The position numbers and the translations under genes were made by a program. A DNA stretch of 64,000 nucleotides from Actinacidiphila glaucinigra (lineage in GTDB: Bacteria; Actinomycetota; Actinomycetes; Streptomycetales; Streptomycetaceae): contig NZ_FZOF01000034.1 of NCBI RefSeq assembly GCF_900188405.1, positions 1 to 64,000 on the forward strand, given 5' to 3'. The notes below the pieces were generated by a model. It searched no databases, was not told the origin of the DNA, and saw only the letters and a list, made by a program, of their open reading frames with translations. This document shows positions 32,370 through 41,806 of this stretch, one piece after another (the stretch's first letter is position 1; each line of letters opens with the position of its first letter).

Positions 32370-33350
32370 ATGCCTGACTGTGCCGGTGTCCCCTTGCAGC
32401 AGCCGGTTCTCGAACCGGCTGCTCGCGAGTTCACCGAAGCCACCGCCGCCCCACCGTTCCCATGTGATCTGGGACCGGCGGCGGGCCGTAGGGCGCTGGA
32501 GAGGGCCCAGGCCGTGGAGCATCACCATCTTGAGGTGGAGGACACTTGGGTCGCGGTTTCCGGCGGGCCGAAGGGAAGCGTCGCGGTGCGCCTTGTGCGC
32601 CCGAGACATGCCGCCGGCCCGCTGCCCGCCGTCTTGTACCTCCACGGCGGCGGCTGGGTCTTCGGGGGCGCGCGCACCCACGACCGCCTGGTGCGTGAAC
32701 TGGCCATCGGCGCGCGGGCTGCCGTGGTCTTCCCCGAGTACACCCGTTCTCCTGAGGCCCGCTATCCCCAGGCGCTGGAAGAGTGCTACGCGGTCGCCCG
32801 ATGGACGACCCGCCACGGGCGTGAGCACGGTATCGACCCCACACGAATGGCCGTGGCCGGCGACTCCACGGGCGGCAACCTCAGCGCAGCACTGACGTTG
32901 CTGGCCAAGGAACGCGGGGATGTCTCCTTCCGCCATCAGGTGTTGTTCTATCCCGTCACCGACGCGGACTTCGGCACACCCTCCTACCGTCGGTTCGCCG
33001 AAGGCTACTTCCTGCGCCGCGATGTCATGCGGTGGTTCTGGGACCAGTACACAACCGACGAAGGGCAACGCGCACAGATCACGGCCAGCCCGTTGCGCGC
33101 CACCGAACAAGAGCTCGCCGGCCTGCCCCCGGCCCTGGTCATCACCGCGGAGGCCGACATCCTGAGGGACGAAGGCGAGGCCTACGCCGAGAAGCTGCGC
33201 GCTGCCGGAGTGCCCGTGACCACGACCCGCTACGAGGCGACCATCCACGACTTCGTCATGCTCAACGCGCTGTCGGCAACCGATGCGGCCCGCGAAGCCG
33301 TCGCCCAGGCCATAACCACCCTCCGGCAGGCGCTTGGCACCGAAAGCTGA
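32370..33350 (+). CDS. HSL-family alpha/beta hydrolase (esterase/lipase)
   Basis: A 326-residue esterase of the hormone-sensitive lipase family. It has the oxyanion-hole motif YLHGGGWVFGG (90-100), nucleophile Ser166 in AGDSTGGN, Asp in ITAEADILRDEG and His in ATIHDFVML. The family hydrolyses short-chain acyl esters. The ATG at 32370 is chosen because AGGAG lies 7 nt upstream; the longer frame from 32142 has no similarity. It is divergent from the OhrR-type sensor across about 440 bp, a spacing that leaves room for separate promoters. Control by that regulator is possible but unproven. Confidence 0.9.
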   Translation: MPDCAGVPLQQPVLEPAAREFTEATAAPPFPCDLGPAAGRRALERAQAVEHHHLEVEDTWVAVSGGPKGSVAVRLVRPRHAAGPLPAVLYLHGGGWVFGGARTHDRLVRELAIGARAAVVFPEYTRSPEARYPQALEECYAVARWTTRHGREHGIDPTRMAVAGDSTGGNLSAALTLLAKERGDVSFRHQVLFYPVTDADFGTPSYRRFAEGYFLRRDVMRWFWDQYTTDEGQRAQITASPLRATEQELAGLPPALVITAEADILRDEGEAYAEKLRAAGVPVTTTRYEATIHDFVMLNALSATDAAREAVAQAITTLRQALGTES

Positions 33351-33884
33351 CTCCAGACGAGCCTGCGGCACGTCACAGTTGCCGGAGCAAGCACTGCCTG
33401 GCAGAACGATCGCGCATGGACGTCGCCGCTTCGAGAGACCAAACGCACACGGGAGCAGCTCGAAGCCGTGCACCGGCCTCCGAAAATCACGCAGGCGGGA
33501 TTCCGGCCGGAGCATGCACGGCCCGGGCAGACCCGGGAGTATCCGCAAGCGCGCCGGCTTGCCCGTGGCACCCCGCACGTTGGCCCGCGGCAACAGCGTC
33601 GACCATGACCGCAACCTCGTCCACGGTGCCGACAAGGACAGATGCCAATGTCCGGCAGCGAGAGTCCAGAAGGTACGTGCCGGGCGTCGCGTCCCGTAGC
33701 TGATCAACCACCCCGGCCCCAGACGTTCGTGTCGACGGCCGCGCGCCGCAACGCCCGAGCCGGTAATGGCCGCGGCCCCGGTCGGCGGTGACCTGATCGC
33801 CGATGATGACGGCCGACGAGCGAGTCGGGACACGTAGGCCTCGACGCCGCCGCGCAGCGGGATGTCCCTTAAGCATGTATTCTC
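33351..33884. other. Degraded region; possible MocR start at its right end
   Basis: Read leftward from ATG 33900, the frame starts MWFALGEYMLKG, which lines up with the start MDIVIGEYTFTG of the intact MocR gene at 25202. After that similarity is lost. Together with the operator and the FMN-binding remnant on its right, this is best read as the ruin of a MocR/FMN-binding locus. The rest, 33351-33800, shows no recognisable gene. Confidence 0.4.
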
Positions 33885-33915
33885 CTAGCGCAAACCACAT
33901 TACGTACTAGCGCAA
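33885..33915. promoter_or_regulatory. Second MocR operator candidate: CTAGCGCAA direct repeats, 22 nt apart
   Basis: CTAGCGCAA occurs at 33885-33893 and again at 33907-33915. Spacing, orientation and flanks (TCTCCTA before, AAAGG-type sequence after) equal those of the repeats at 25187-25217. Confidence 0.6.
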
Positions 33916-33939
33916 AGGGCTCAGTCATTTCCGTCTCGC

Positions 33940-34295
33940 TCTCCACTGCCGATGCGTACGCAGGCGCCAGCAGCGCCGCGCCGGCCCGGGGCCGACGGCG
34001 GACCTGCTGCGATCACAACCTGGTGCCGTCGATCCCCGGTGCGGACCGCTTTCACCGCGTCGCCCCCGTCCGCGACAGGGCGTCCGCCACGCCGCCGGTC
34101 CTCCACGCCGGCTCCGGTGAGCGGCTCTACGTGCACGGCCCCACCGGTTCCCGTCCACCGGGCAGCACCGGCGAGGAGGCCGGGCTCCCCCGCCGAAGCG
34201 GCGGGCCGGCCGTGGCCCGCACCTATCGGGCGCCCGGGGTCGTCGACGACCTCGACATCCCGGTCACCGGTCCCGGCCACCTCGCCGGGCGCTGA
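33940..34295 (+). pseudogene. Degraded copy of the FMN-binding (pyridoxamine-phosphate oxidase-like) gene
   Basis: The frame LVPSIPGADRFHRVAPVRDR, then LHAGSGERLYVHGPTGSRPP, lines up with LVHAILDADYPCHLGFVRDG and LYARVGERCYMHGSVGSRPL of the intact gene at 25325. The end VARTYRAPGVVDDLDIPVTG lines up with VMRTYGKPVPADDLDLSISV. About 70 residues in the middle are missing and the start is in another frame. A clear, decayed paralogue with its regulator site still upstream. Confidence 0.7.
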
Positions 34296-34501
34296 CCGCA
34301 GCCCGCACACTGACCCCGCCCAAAGCCTCCGCCCGGCCGACGAACAGCCGGCCGTCGACGACTTCGGCCGGCACGGTCAACCGGTCTCGCCGAGGCACCC
34401 CCTTCATCCAGGCGCTACATGTCGCCTCCTGAGCCGGGCGCCGTCAGGTGGCCCGGCTCCCTGCCCATCCCCTGGCTCACGGAAAGAAATGGAAGCACGC
34501 A

Positions 34502-37282
34502 GTGATCGGTAGTGACTCTTCCCAGCGCGATACGGCCAATGCGCTGATCGGTCGGGACCGCGAGCTGCAGGCGATCCGCGAGCTGGCGGGTCTTGGCACC
34601 GGAGGCGGAGCACTGCTGGTCTCAGGAGATGCCGGGGTCGGGAAAACAGCGGTGCTCGACGCCGTCGCGGCGGCAGCCCACGCCGAAGGTGCCCGGGTGC
34701 TGCGAGCCGCCGGCGTGGAGTTCGAGGCGAACTGCAGTTACTCGGGTCTCAACCAGATCCTGTTTCCCTTCCAGTGCGAGCTCGAGAATCTGGAGGTGCC
34801 CTTCCGCGACGCCCTGCGCATCGCGCTCGGCTTCGAAAGCGGCTCACCGCCCCAAACGCTGATGGTCTCCAACGCCGTGCTGCTCCTGCTGCGGACGGTT
34901 GCGGCAGGAGACCCGCTTCTGTTGGTGGTCGACGACCTGCCCTGGCTGGACCAGGCCAGTGCGGCCGCCTTGGGCTTCGTCGCACGAAGGGCGGCCGGCA
35001 TCGGAGTGAGCTTTCTCGCCGCCTCACGTTCCGGGGCTCACACCGCGAACGACTGCGGTGCCCTGCCCGAATACCGGCTGCAGCCGTTGTGCGAGGAGTC
35101 GTCTGCCCGCCTGGTCGCCCACACTTCGCCCCACCTGGTCCCCAGCGCCCGCCGACGCCTGATGACCGTCGCGTGCGGTAATCCGCTCGCCTTGCTGGAA
35201 CTGCCGTCCGCACTGCCGACCACGCGAGGGCCGGCAGGCGACGGCGCCCCGGCCGTACTGCCGCTTAGTCGACGTCTCGAAGCGCTGTTCGGTTCCCGCA
35301 TCACCGGGCTGCCGCAGCCCTCCCAGCGGCTGTTGCTGCTTGCGGCACTGGAAGGCGTCGGGGACCTCGGCGTCCTGCAGGCGGCCTCGCGACAGACCGA
35401 TGACGGCTACGACCTGGAAGACCTGGGACCCGCCGAACGTAACCAACTGGTCTCCATCGACGAGGGCGCACGGCGCCTGAGGTTCCGCCACCCCCTCATC
35501 CGCTCGGCCGTCGTGGAGAACTCCACCAGCAGCCAGCGGCGAGCGGTCCACACGGCACTGGCCCAGGTACTGGTGGACCAGCCCGAACGCCGGGCCTGGC
35601 ACCTGGGCGAGGCCACCTTGGAGCCGGACGAGAGCGTCGCCGTCCTGCTGGAAGACGCGGCGCGCATCACGCTGCGCCGCGGCGACGCCGTAGGCGGCAT
35701 GCGCACCCTGATCCAGGCCGCGGACCTCACACCGCCCGGAGCCGGCCGCAGCCGCCGCCTCGCCACCGCCGCCTACATCGGCGCCGAGGCCACCGGGTCA
35801 CTGCCCAGCGCCCAAAGACTCCTGGACGACGCACGGCACACGGCCACCGACTCCGAGAGCTCACTTCACTCGGCGGCGGCCGCCGCGGTTCTCATCCTGA
35901 ACAGCGACAGCGACGTCGACACCGCACACACCCTGCTGGTCGACGCGATCGAAGCCGGAACCCACGGATACGACTGCGCGGACAAGGCACTCATCGACGC
36001 TCTGCACACCCTCGCCCTGGTGTGCTTCTTCGGCGCCCGGTCCGAGCTGTGGCAGCCGTACCACCGCGCTCTGGACAAGCTGACGCCCACAGCCCCGCCG
36101 GTGCTGTCCGCGCTGGCCAAAACCTTCTCCGACCCCGCCCGCACAGGAGCCCGGGCCTTGCAGGAACTCAACGCCCTGACAGCACAGCTGACCGAGGTCA
36201 CCGACCCGGTCCAACTCCAGCGAATCGGCTCGGCAGCCCTGTACGCCGACCGCCTCGGAGACGTCCGAGAAGCACAGTGGCGCCTGGTCCGCATGGGACG
36301 AGACGGGGGCCCGGCCCGCCGGCACATGGCCGGCCTGATCCACCTCACGCTGGACGACTACCTCACCGGGATGTGGGACGAAGCAGCCCAACTCGCGGAA
36401 GAGGGGGTCCAGTTGTGCGATACCCATGACTACACAGGCTTCACCTGGTACTTCCATTACGCCAAAGCCCTCCTCGCCGCCGCCACCGGCGAGGCCGACA
36501 GCGCGGACGCGCTCACCGGGAGGATCATCCACTGGGCGACGCGCCGCAAAGCGTTCGGCGCCGCGCACTACGCGCACCACGCCGCAGGACTGGCCGCCCT
36601 GGGCCGCGGTGACTTCGCAGGCGCATACGAGCACGCCACCGCCATCAGCCCCGCCGGCCACCTCGCCTCGCACGCCCCGCACGCGCTGTGGGCGACGATG
36701 GACCTGGTCGAGGCGGCCATGCGAACCAACCGGCACACCGAGGCCGCCGCCCACGCCGCCGCGATGCGGGAAGCCGGCATCGCCGGACTCTCCTCACGGC
36801 ACGCTCTGCTCACCCAGGCCTGCACCGCCCTGAGCACCTCCGACGACGACCAGGCCATCGACCTGTTCGCCCACGCCCTCCAGGTCCCCGGCGCACAGCG
36901 GTGGACGTTCGACTACGCCCGCGTCCAACTCGCCCACGGCGAGCGGCTGCGGCGCATCAGGGCCACCACCGAATCCAGGACACCACTGGCAGCAGCACTG
37001 TCCGCCTTCCAGCGCCTGGGAGCCCTTCCCTGGACCGAGCGTGCCGAGACCGAACTACGCGCCGCCGGCTCCGCCAAGCGGCGGCCCGGCACCGTCACAC
37101 CCCACACCCTCACCCCCCAGGAACTGGAGATAGCCCGGTTGGCGGCCTCGGGCCTGACCAACAAGCAGATTGCCGAACGCCTGTTCCTCTCCCACCGCAC
37201 CGTGGGCGCCCACCTCTATCAGATCTATCCCAAGCTGGGCATCACCTCCCGAAACATGCTCCGCGACGCCCTCGAATCCTGA
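34502..37282 (+). CDS. LuxR-family regulator with N-terminal AAA ATPase (LAL type)
   Basis: A 926-residue large ATP-binding LuxR regulator. It has Walker A GDAGVGKTAV (42-51), a Walker B-like LLLVVDDLPWLD, and a long helical middle region with the usual TPR-like repeats (about 400-850). The C-terminal LuxR helix-turn-helix is LTPQELEIARLAASGLTNKQ with IAERLFLSHRTVGAHLYQIY. These regulators activate catabolic or antibiotic genes. The GTG at 34502 has GGAAG 6 nt upstream and begins directly before the IGRDRELQ motif that opens the ATPase domain. The hydrolase gene at 37365 follows by 82 bp in the same direction and may be its target or co-transcribed partner. Confidence 0.92.
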   Translation: MIGSDSSQRDTANALIGRDRELQAIRELAGLGTGGGALLVSGDAGVGKTAVLDAVAAAAHAEGARVLRAAGVEFEANCSYSGLNQILFPFQCELENLEVPFRDALRIALGFESGSPPQTLMVSNAVLLLLRTVAAGDPLLLVVDDLPWLDQASAAALGFVARRAAGIGVSFLAASRSGAHTANDCGALPEYRLQPLCEESSARLVAHTSPHLVPSARRRLMTVACGNPLALLELPSALPTTRGPAGDGAPAVLPLSRRLEALFGSRITGLPQPSQRLLLLAALEGVGDLGVLQAASRQTDDGYDLEDLGPAERNQLVSIDEGARRLRFRHPLIRSAVVENSTSSQRRAVHTALAQVLVDQPERRAWHLGEATLEPDESVAVLLEDAARITLRRGDAVGGMRTLIQAADLTPPGAGRSRRLATAAYIGAEATGSLPSAQRLLDDARHTATDSESSLHSAAAAAVLILNSDSDVDTAHTLLVDAIEAGTHGYDCADKALIDALHTLALVCFFGARSELWQPYHRALDKLTPTAPPVLSALAKTFSDPARTGARALQELNALTAQLTEVTDPVQLQRIGSAALYADRLGDVREAQWRLVRMGRDGGPARRHMAGLIHLTLDDYLTGMWDEAAQLAEEGVQLCDTHDYTGFTWYFHYAKALLAAATGEADSADALTGRIIHWATRRKAFGAAHYAHHAAGLAALGRGDFAGAYEHATAISPAGHLASHAPHALWATMDLVEAAMRTNRHTEAAAHAAAMREAGIAGLSSRHALLTQACTALSTSDDDQAIDLFAHALQVPGAQRWTFDYARVQLAHGERLRRIRATTESRTPLAAALSAFQRLGALPWTERAETELRAAGSAKRRPGTVTPHTLTPQELEIARLAASGLTNKQIAERLFLSHRTVGAHLYQIYPKLGITSRNMLRDALES

Positions 37283-37364
37283 CCCCCGCCGCCCTCTGCC
37301 TCCTCCCACCACCCCGGCAGCAAGCAGCGAGGCACTGCCACTTCGCTTCAGAAAGACCCAGCAC

Positions 37365-38084
37365 GTGAGCACACCCCCCACCCTCGTCCTGGTCCACGGC
37401 GCCTGGCACGGCACCTGGTGCTGGCAGCCGCTGATCGAGCAGCTCCCCGGTCTCGACGTACGTACCGTCGCCCTGCCCAGCAGCGGACAGGACCCCGCAG
37501 CTTTGGGCGGCCTGTACGACGACGCGGAAATGGTGGCCAAGGCCATCGCCGACGTCGGGGGACCGACCGTGCTGCTCGGGCACTCCTACGGGGGATGCCC
37601 TGTCACCGAAGCCGCCGCGGCAGCCGGCAACGTCGAACGCGTCATCTACCTCAGCGCCCTGATGCAGGACGTCGGCGACTCCGTCCTGTCGCTGGTCGGC
37701 GGTGCCTATCCGCCCTACTGGGACGTGCACGAGGAGCCCCAGGGCCACGCCGACCACGGCTACTTCGAAGCGGCCCAGGCCTCGCACGTCCTGTACAGCG
37801 ACGTCGAACCGCACCTGGCACAACAGGCCGCCGCCAGACTCAGCCACCAGTCCCTGGCCTCGGTCACCCAGCCCCTCACCCAGGCCGCCTGGCGCACCAT
37901 ACCCAGCACCTACATCCTGTGCGAGCACGACCTGGCCATCCCGCTGCCACTCCAGGAAGCCATGGCCACCCACGCACAGCGCACCGTACGGCTGCAATCC
38001 GGGCACAGCCCCTTCCTCTCAAAGCCGGCCGAACTCGCCCGCATCCTCCGACAGCAACTCGTCCCCCAGCCGCCGCAGCGGTAG
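37365..38084 (+). CDS. Alpha/beta hydrolase (EstC/salicylate-esterase-like)
   Basis: A 239-residue single-domain alpha/beta hydrolase. LVLVHGAWHGTWCWQPLIE is the typical N-terminal oxyanion segment, Ser74 in LLGHSYGGCPV is the nucleophile, the acid is in CEHDLAIP, and the His is in LQSGHSPFLSKPAEL. This pattern is that of the small EstC/MES-like esterases. The start is GTG with only a weak binding site (AGAAAGA). It follows the LAL regulator closely. Substrate unknown. Confidence 0.88.
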   Translation: MSTPPTLVLVHGAWHGTWCWQPLIEQLPGLDVRTVALPSSGQDPAALGGLYDDAEMVAKAIADVGGPTVLLGHSYGGCPVTEAAAAAGNVERVIYLSALMQDVGDSVLSLVGGAYPPYWDVHEEPQGHADHGYFEAAQASHVLYSDVEPHLAQQAAARLSHQSLASVTQPLTQAAWRTIPSTYILCEHDLAIPLPLQEAMATHAQRTVRLQSGHSPFLSKPAELARILRQQLVPQPPQR

Positions 38085-38434
38085 CCACCTGCACCTGCGA
38101 TCCGGCAGGCGCCCGTGGCCGGACCCCGCAATTGATCCGCGCAGGGCTCAACTCCCCACGACACAAACGAACGACGGACCCCGAGGGCGACCGCCGGAGC
38201 CCATCCGGACAGAGCCGTCTTGCGAGGATGACCGCGCAACTGGCCCTGGCGCGCGTACGCCGAAACCGGCAGAAAAGGTAGATCTCTCACAGGCATCACC
38301 CCAGTCATTTCACCCCGGTGCCGCGCATTTCGACTCCGCGCCTAAGCCATGAGCCTGGTCGGGTTACCGATGCCCGGTCGGTGTCCCCCGAGCCACAGTG
38401 GAGAAGTAACCGGCAGTTCGAAAGGGGCCTTCCC
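38085..38434. other. Intergenic region before the SsgA-like gene
   Basis: No gene is recognised. The short minus- and plus-strand frames here are Pro/Arg-rich noise. Confidence 0.4.
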
Positions 38435-38890
38435 ATGCCATACCAGCAACCGCACTTCCCGACGCGCAAGCCATCCGTACGCCGCATGAGGTCACTGCGC
38501 TTGCGTGCCGACAGGATCCTCTCGCCCTCGTTCCGCATCCCCCACGAGGCCGAGTTCCGCTATGACGAGACCGACCCCCTCGTCGTTTCGCTGGCCCTGC
38601 ACACGCCGGAAGGCTCCGTTGTCCACTGGACAGTCTCGCGTGACGTACTCCTCGAGGGAACGGCAGAACCCAGCGGAATCGGGGACGTGCGGGTGTGGCC
38701 CTCACGTGTCCGTGCCCGCCGGGTGGTGCTCCTGAAGCTTGAAGTACAGGACATGTCGAGCCTCTTCGAGATGGACCTCGCGCAACTGCAGAAATGGCTC
38801 GAGAAGACATTCCAACTGGTCCCTCACGGCGCAGAATTCGATCACATCGACTGGACCACAGCCCTCGCCGCCCTCATACGAGAGAACTGA
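38435..38890 (+). CDS. SsgA-like sporulation/cell-division regulator
   Basis: A 151-residue SsgA-like protein (SALP) with an N-terminal extension. The core shows FRYDETDPLVVSLALHTPEG, VVHWTVSRDVLLEG, GDVRVWPSRVRARRVVLLKL and DLAQLQKWLEKTFQLVPHGAE, all family hallmarks. SALPs are found only in sporulating actinomycetes, where they position septa or control wall remodelling during sporulation. This is one of the best signs that the host is a Streptomyces-type organism. AAAGGGG precedes the ATG at 38435. It is a single gene; which SALP subgroup it belongs to cannot be decided by eye. Confidence 0.92.
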   Translation: MPYQQPHFPTRKPSVRRMRSLRLRADRILSPSFRIPHEAEFRYDETDPLVVSLALHTPEGSVVHWTVSRDVLLEGTAEPSGIGDVRVWPSRVRARRVVLLKLEVQDMSSLFEMDLAQLQKWLEKTFQLVPHGAEFDHIDWTTALAALIREN

Positions 38891-39345
38891 CGGCCCCGCT
38901 CCGCGAAGAAGAGCCGCCCACAAGGCGACGCACGCCGGGAAAGGTCTCTTCGTCAGCGTCCCAACCCGCTCACACGCCGCCCACCGTCCACCAGCCAGCC
39001 AGCCGGATCGGTACCGGGCTCCGTCCTACATAACGATCCGACACCGGGCGGCCTGTACGCGGCCGCCTGCGCGGGAAGCACTGCCTCCCACACGCAGGAC
39101 CACCGCCTTGTAGGTTCGATCCGGTAACCGTGCCTGCACTGCTCCCGAAGACCCAGGTGTTGTAGTTGGAGCTGCCGGAAGTGCCCTTGCGGTGCGGTCG
39201 TCCGCCGCCGTTGACATCACGCGTGGATGTCATTCGATGCTCTGGTTGCAGGAGGGGAGCCGGACTCCCGGACACCATGACGGTGTACAACACCTACTGA
39301 ACGGCCGGGGTGAACGTCGGCGACGTGGTCAGCAACGGAGACTCC
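38891..39345. other. Intergenic region; no gene recognised
   Basis: About 450 bp with no convincing frame. It contains the promoter of the SMI1/KNR4 gene. Confidence 0.4.
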
Positions 39346-39945
39346 ATGCAACAGCAACCCGAACCGGGCGGCCCCCTGGCCTGTCTCACTTCTTTGGTCA
39401 CCCCACCGGCCGCAGGAGGCAACGTCCTGGACTGGGACGGTCTGACCGAGCGGTATCCGCGTGGGTTTCCTGACGACTACAAGGAGTTCATGCGCGTCTA
39501 CGGTGAGGGCCTCTTCGACGATTTCCTTGGAGTGGTTCCGCCTGTGTCCGAGGTGTATCCCAACGATCCCGGTGCCAACGTTGAAGGGGTAACAGCGGAT
39601 GCCGAGCTGACAGCCGAAGAGCTGGAGTACGATGCGCCCGAACTGCTCATCGGCTGGGGTTTTACCGTGGACGCCGACCTGCTGTGCTGGCGGGCGGACT
39701 CGCCGGACCCCAACAAGTGGCGGACGGTGATCTGGCGCCGGCACTGGGCGGAGCCTGAGTGCTGGTCCCACTTCGACTGCGGCATGGTCGAGCTGCTGTG
39801 CCGCTTCGCGGCCCGGGACATCACCGAGCACTGGACCTTCGAACTCCGTTATGCCGGGGCGCGCTTCTTCCACGACCGTGACGTCAAGCGATACAGGCAA
39901 TCGCGGATCGACCCCTGGGGCGCTGAGGGCCCTCCGAAGCTGTGA
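39346..39945 (+). CDS. SMI1/KNR4 family protein
   Basis: A 199-residue protein with the SMI1/KNR4 fold: LTERYPRGFPDDYKEFMRVY (the usual start of the domain), then GLFDDFLGVVPP, then LIGWGFTVDADLLCWRAD and CGMVELLCRFAARDI. In bacteria the fold often serves as immunity protein against contact-dependent or polymorphic toxins, but single genes such as this one without a toxin neighbour are frequent in Streptomyces. GGAG lies 5 nt before the ATG at 39346. No toxin gene is visible within several kb. Confidence 0.88.
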   Translation: MQQQPEPGGPLACLTSLVTPPAAGGNVLDWDGLTERYPRGFPDDYKEFMRVYGEGLFDDFLGVVPPVSEVYPNDPGANVEGVTADAELTAEELEYDAPELLIGWGFTVDADLLCWRADSPDPNKWRTVIWRRHWAEPECWSHFDCGMVELLCRFAARDITEHWTFELRYAGARFFHDRDVKRYRQSRIDPWGAEGPPKL

Positions 39946-40617
39946 AGTGCACCAGGTTGGAAGACTGAGGCTCAGGAGCGCGCACCACCTGGGCGGACGC
40001 CACCTGCGGCATCGCGGTCCCGTCACCGCTGTTCCCCGTGACTCCCCGTTCGGCACCGCCTCACCTGGCACGACTGTGGCACGTCAACTCGCCGCCAAGG
40101 TGATCTGAGCCGGCCCTTCCCCCTCACCTCGCAGTGGCTGTGGGAAGACAACGACTCAGAGCCGTCGGAGGAAACACGTCTGGTGGATCGCCGGGGAAGG
40201 CGCCACTCCGTTCGGAGCCGAGTTCGGGTTCACGACGGCCGAGCCGGGATTCGTTGGGTGGGTTAAACACTGGGCCGCCAACAAGCCCTGGTTTGACTCC
40301 GCGTGACGAGGCAAGACCTAGGGCTTTCGGTCCAGCAGGCGCACGAGCGGGCGGCGCAGCGACTTGGACCCGGAACTGCTTCGGCGCGAGTGATCATGGC
40401 CCCGCAGGCTTCCGACGTGTCGGGCAGTCCGTGGACCTGCCCGGTAAAGCACGACGTTGGCGCCACGATCTTCGAGGCTCGCGCCAAAGTGGCTGGCTGA
40501 AGTCCCAGAGCCGACCGCCCCAGCCACAACGTGTGACCGCATGCCTATCCGCCACCGGCTTACAGGGGGGCGTCCGATGTACGGCCGTGCGGGCGGGACT
40601 GTTGTTGTCGCTGGTGG
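39946..40617. other. No recognised gene
   Basis: About 670 bp. A plus-strand frame at 40303-40500 begins with GTG and reads QDLGLSVQQAHERAAQRLG, but matches nothing and has no binding site. Probably decayed DNA. Confidence 0.4.
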
Positions 40618-40652
40618 CGCCGGAGGCGGTGTCCTCTTCGCCGCCTCCGGCG
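40618..40652 (-). terminator. Perfect 12-bp hairpin terminator of the LLM flavin monooxygenase gene
   Basis: CGCCGGAGGCGG and its exact complement with an 11-nt loop. It lies 11 bp beyond the stop codon of the minus-strand gene. Confidence 0.75.
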
Positions 40653-40663
40653 GTCCGTGCGGC

Positions 40664-41806
40664 TCAGGACTCGGCGTTGGGGTGCTTCATGCCGAACGCG
40701 TCGGCCACGAGGGAGTAGGAGCGCCGGCGGGCGTCGAAGTCGTGGATCAACGAGCTCAGCATCAGTTCGTCCGCGCCCGTGCGTCCGTGCAGGTCCTGCA
40801 GCCGTGCGCGGACGGTGCTGGGAGTCCCGCAGACAACCGAGTCCATCCAGCGCTCCACGAACTCCTTGTCCTCCGAGGTGTACGGGTAGGTCTCCGCCGT
40901 CGAGGGCGAGGGGAGCTCGGTCTGCCTGCCTTGCCGCGCCAGCATCAGCATCAAGGCCCCTGACTTGGCGATCCGCACGGCGTCCTGTTCGGTGGGAGCA
41001 CAGACGACGTTCACCGAGACCATGATGCGAGGGGAGGCGAGTGCCTCGGAGGGGCAGAAGGCCGCGCGGTACAGGTCGACGGCCTTCAGAGCCTGTAGGG
41101 GGTTGATGTGGTAGGCCGCGGCAAAGGGGAGGCCGAGCCGTGCGGCCGCTTCGGCGCCGGTCGTCCCCGAGCCGAGGACCCACAGGGGGAGGTTCGGAGC
41201 CGCAGGCACGACGTGCACGCGGTCGCCGGAGTACGGGTGGCCGTCGGGGAAGTCGTTCTGCAGGAAGCGGCGCAGCTCGTCGACCTGCGCGTCGAACGCC
41301 GGAGTGCGGGTGTCGTCCGCCTCGCGGCCGAGAGCCTGCATGACCTCGGGCAGGCCGCCCGGGTTCCGCCCGACGCCCAGATCGATCCGGCCCGGGTGGA
41401 ACGCGTCGAGCACGCCGAACTGTTCGGCGACGACCAACGGCCGGTGGTTGGTCAGCATCACTCCGCCTGAGCCCAGCCGTATGGTGCTGGTGACGTGTGC
41501 CAGGTGGGACAGAAGCACCGCCGGAGCGGGGCTGGCGGAAGCGGGGAAGCTGTGGTGCTCCGCCACCCAGAAACGCTGGTAGCCCCAGCGTTCGGCGTCC
41601 TGCGCGAGAGCGGCGGTGTGCTGCAACGCCTCGGCCGGGCTTCCGTGCTCTCCCATCACCGTGAGGTCGAGGACGGAGAGGGGAACCGGGCTGCTGCCCC
41701 GTGCTACGACATCCGCGGAATCACCGGCTCCCCCGGACTTCGAATGGGTCGGCGAAGTCGGCTGGTCGCCGGGGTTTGGGCTGGTCACAAGAACTCCAGA
41801 CGTCAT
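40664..41806 (-). CDS. LLM-class flavin-dependent oxidoreductase (luciferase-like)
   Basis: A 380-residue protein of the bacterial luciferase superfamily, type 1. The N-terminal linker of about 40 polar residues is followed by LSVLDLTVMGEHGSPAEALQ, FWVAEHHSFPASASPAPAVL, IRLGSGGVMLTNHRPLVVAE and DLGVGRNPGG. The C-terminal DELMLSSLIHDFDARRRSY is typical of the subgroup whose members reduce or oxidise with FMN or F420. The start is uncertain: ATG 41806 gives the linker, and no binding site is obvious. It is monocistronic with its own terminator. Substrate unknown. Confidence 0.88.
   Translation of the reverse strand: MTSGVLVTSPNPGDQPTSPTHSKSGGAGDSADVVARGSSPVPLSVLDLTVMGEHGSPAEALQHTAALAQDAERWGYQRFWVAEHHSFPASASPAPAVLLSHLAHVTSTIRLGSGGVMLTNHRPLVVAEQFGVLDAFHPGRIDLGVGRNPGGLPEVMQALGREADDTRTPAFDAQVDELRRFLQNDFPDGHPYSGDRVHVVPAAPNLPLWVLGSGTTGAEAAARLGLPFAAAYHINPLQALKAVDLYRAAFCPSEALASPRIMVSVNVVCAPTEQDAVRIAKSGALMLMLARQGRQTELPSPSTAETYPYTSEDKEFVERWMDSVVCGTPSTVRARLQDLHGRTGADELMLSSLIHDFDARRRSYSLVADAFGMKHPNAES

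Noticed and set aside
31980..33833. Minus-strand open frame of 617 codons over the esterase gene
   Set aside because: No domain in 617 residues; the plus strand has a complete esterase with catalytic triad.
39346..39945. SMI1/KNR4 protein as immunity gene of a toxin system
   Set aside because: No toxin, polymorphic repeat or secretion gene lies within several kb, so only the domain family is reported.
40303..40500. 65-codon plus-strand frame starting with GTG
   Set aside because: It has a plausible start (QDLGLSVQQAHERAAQRLG), but no binding site, no family and an unrelated second half.
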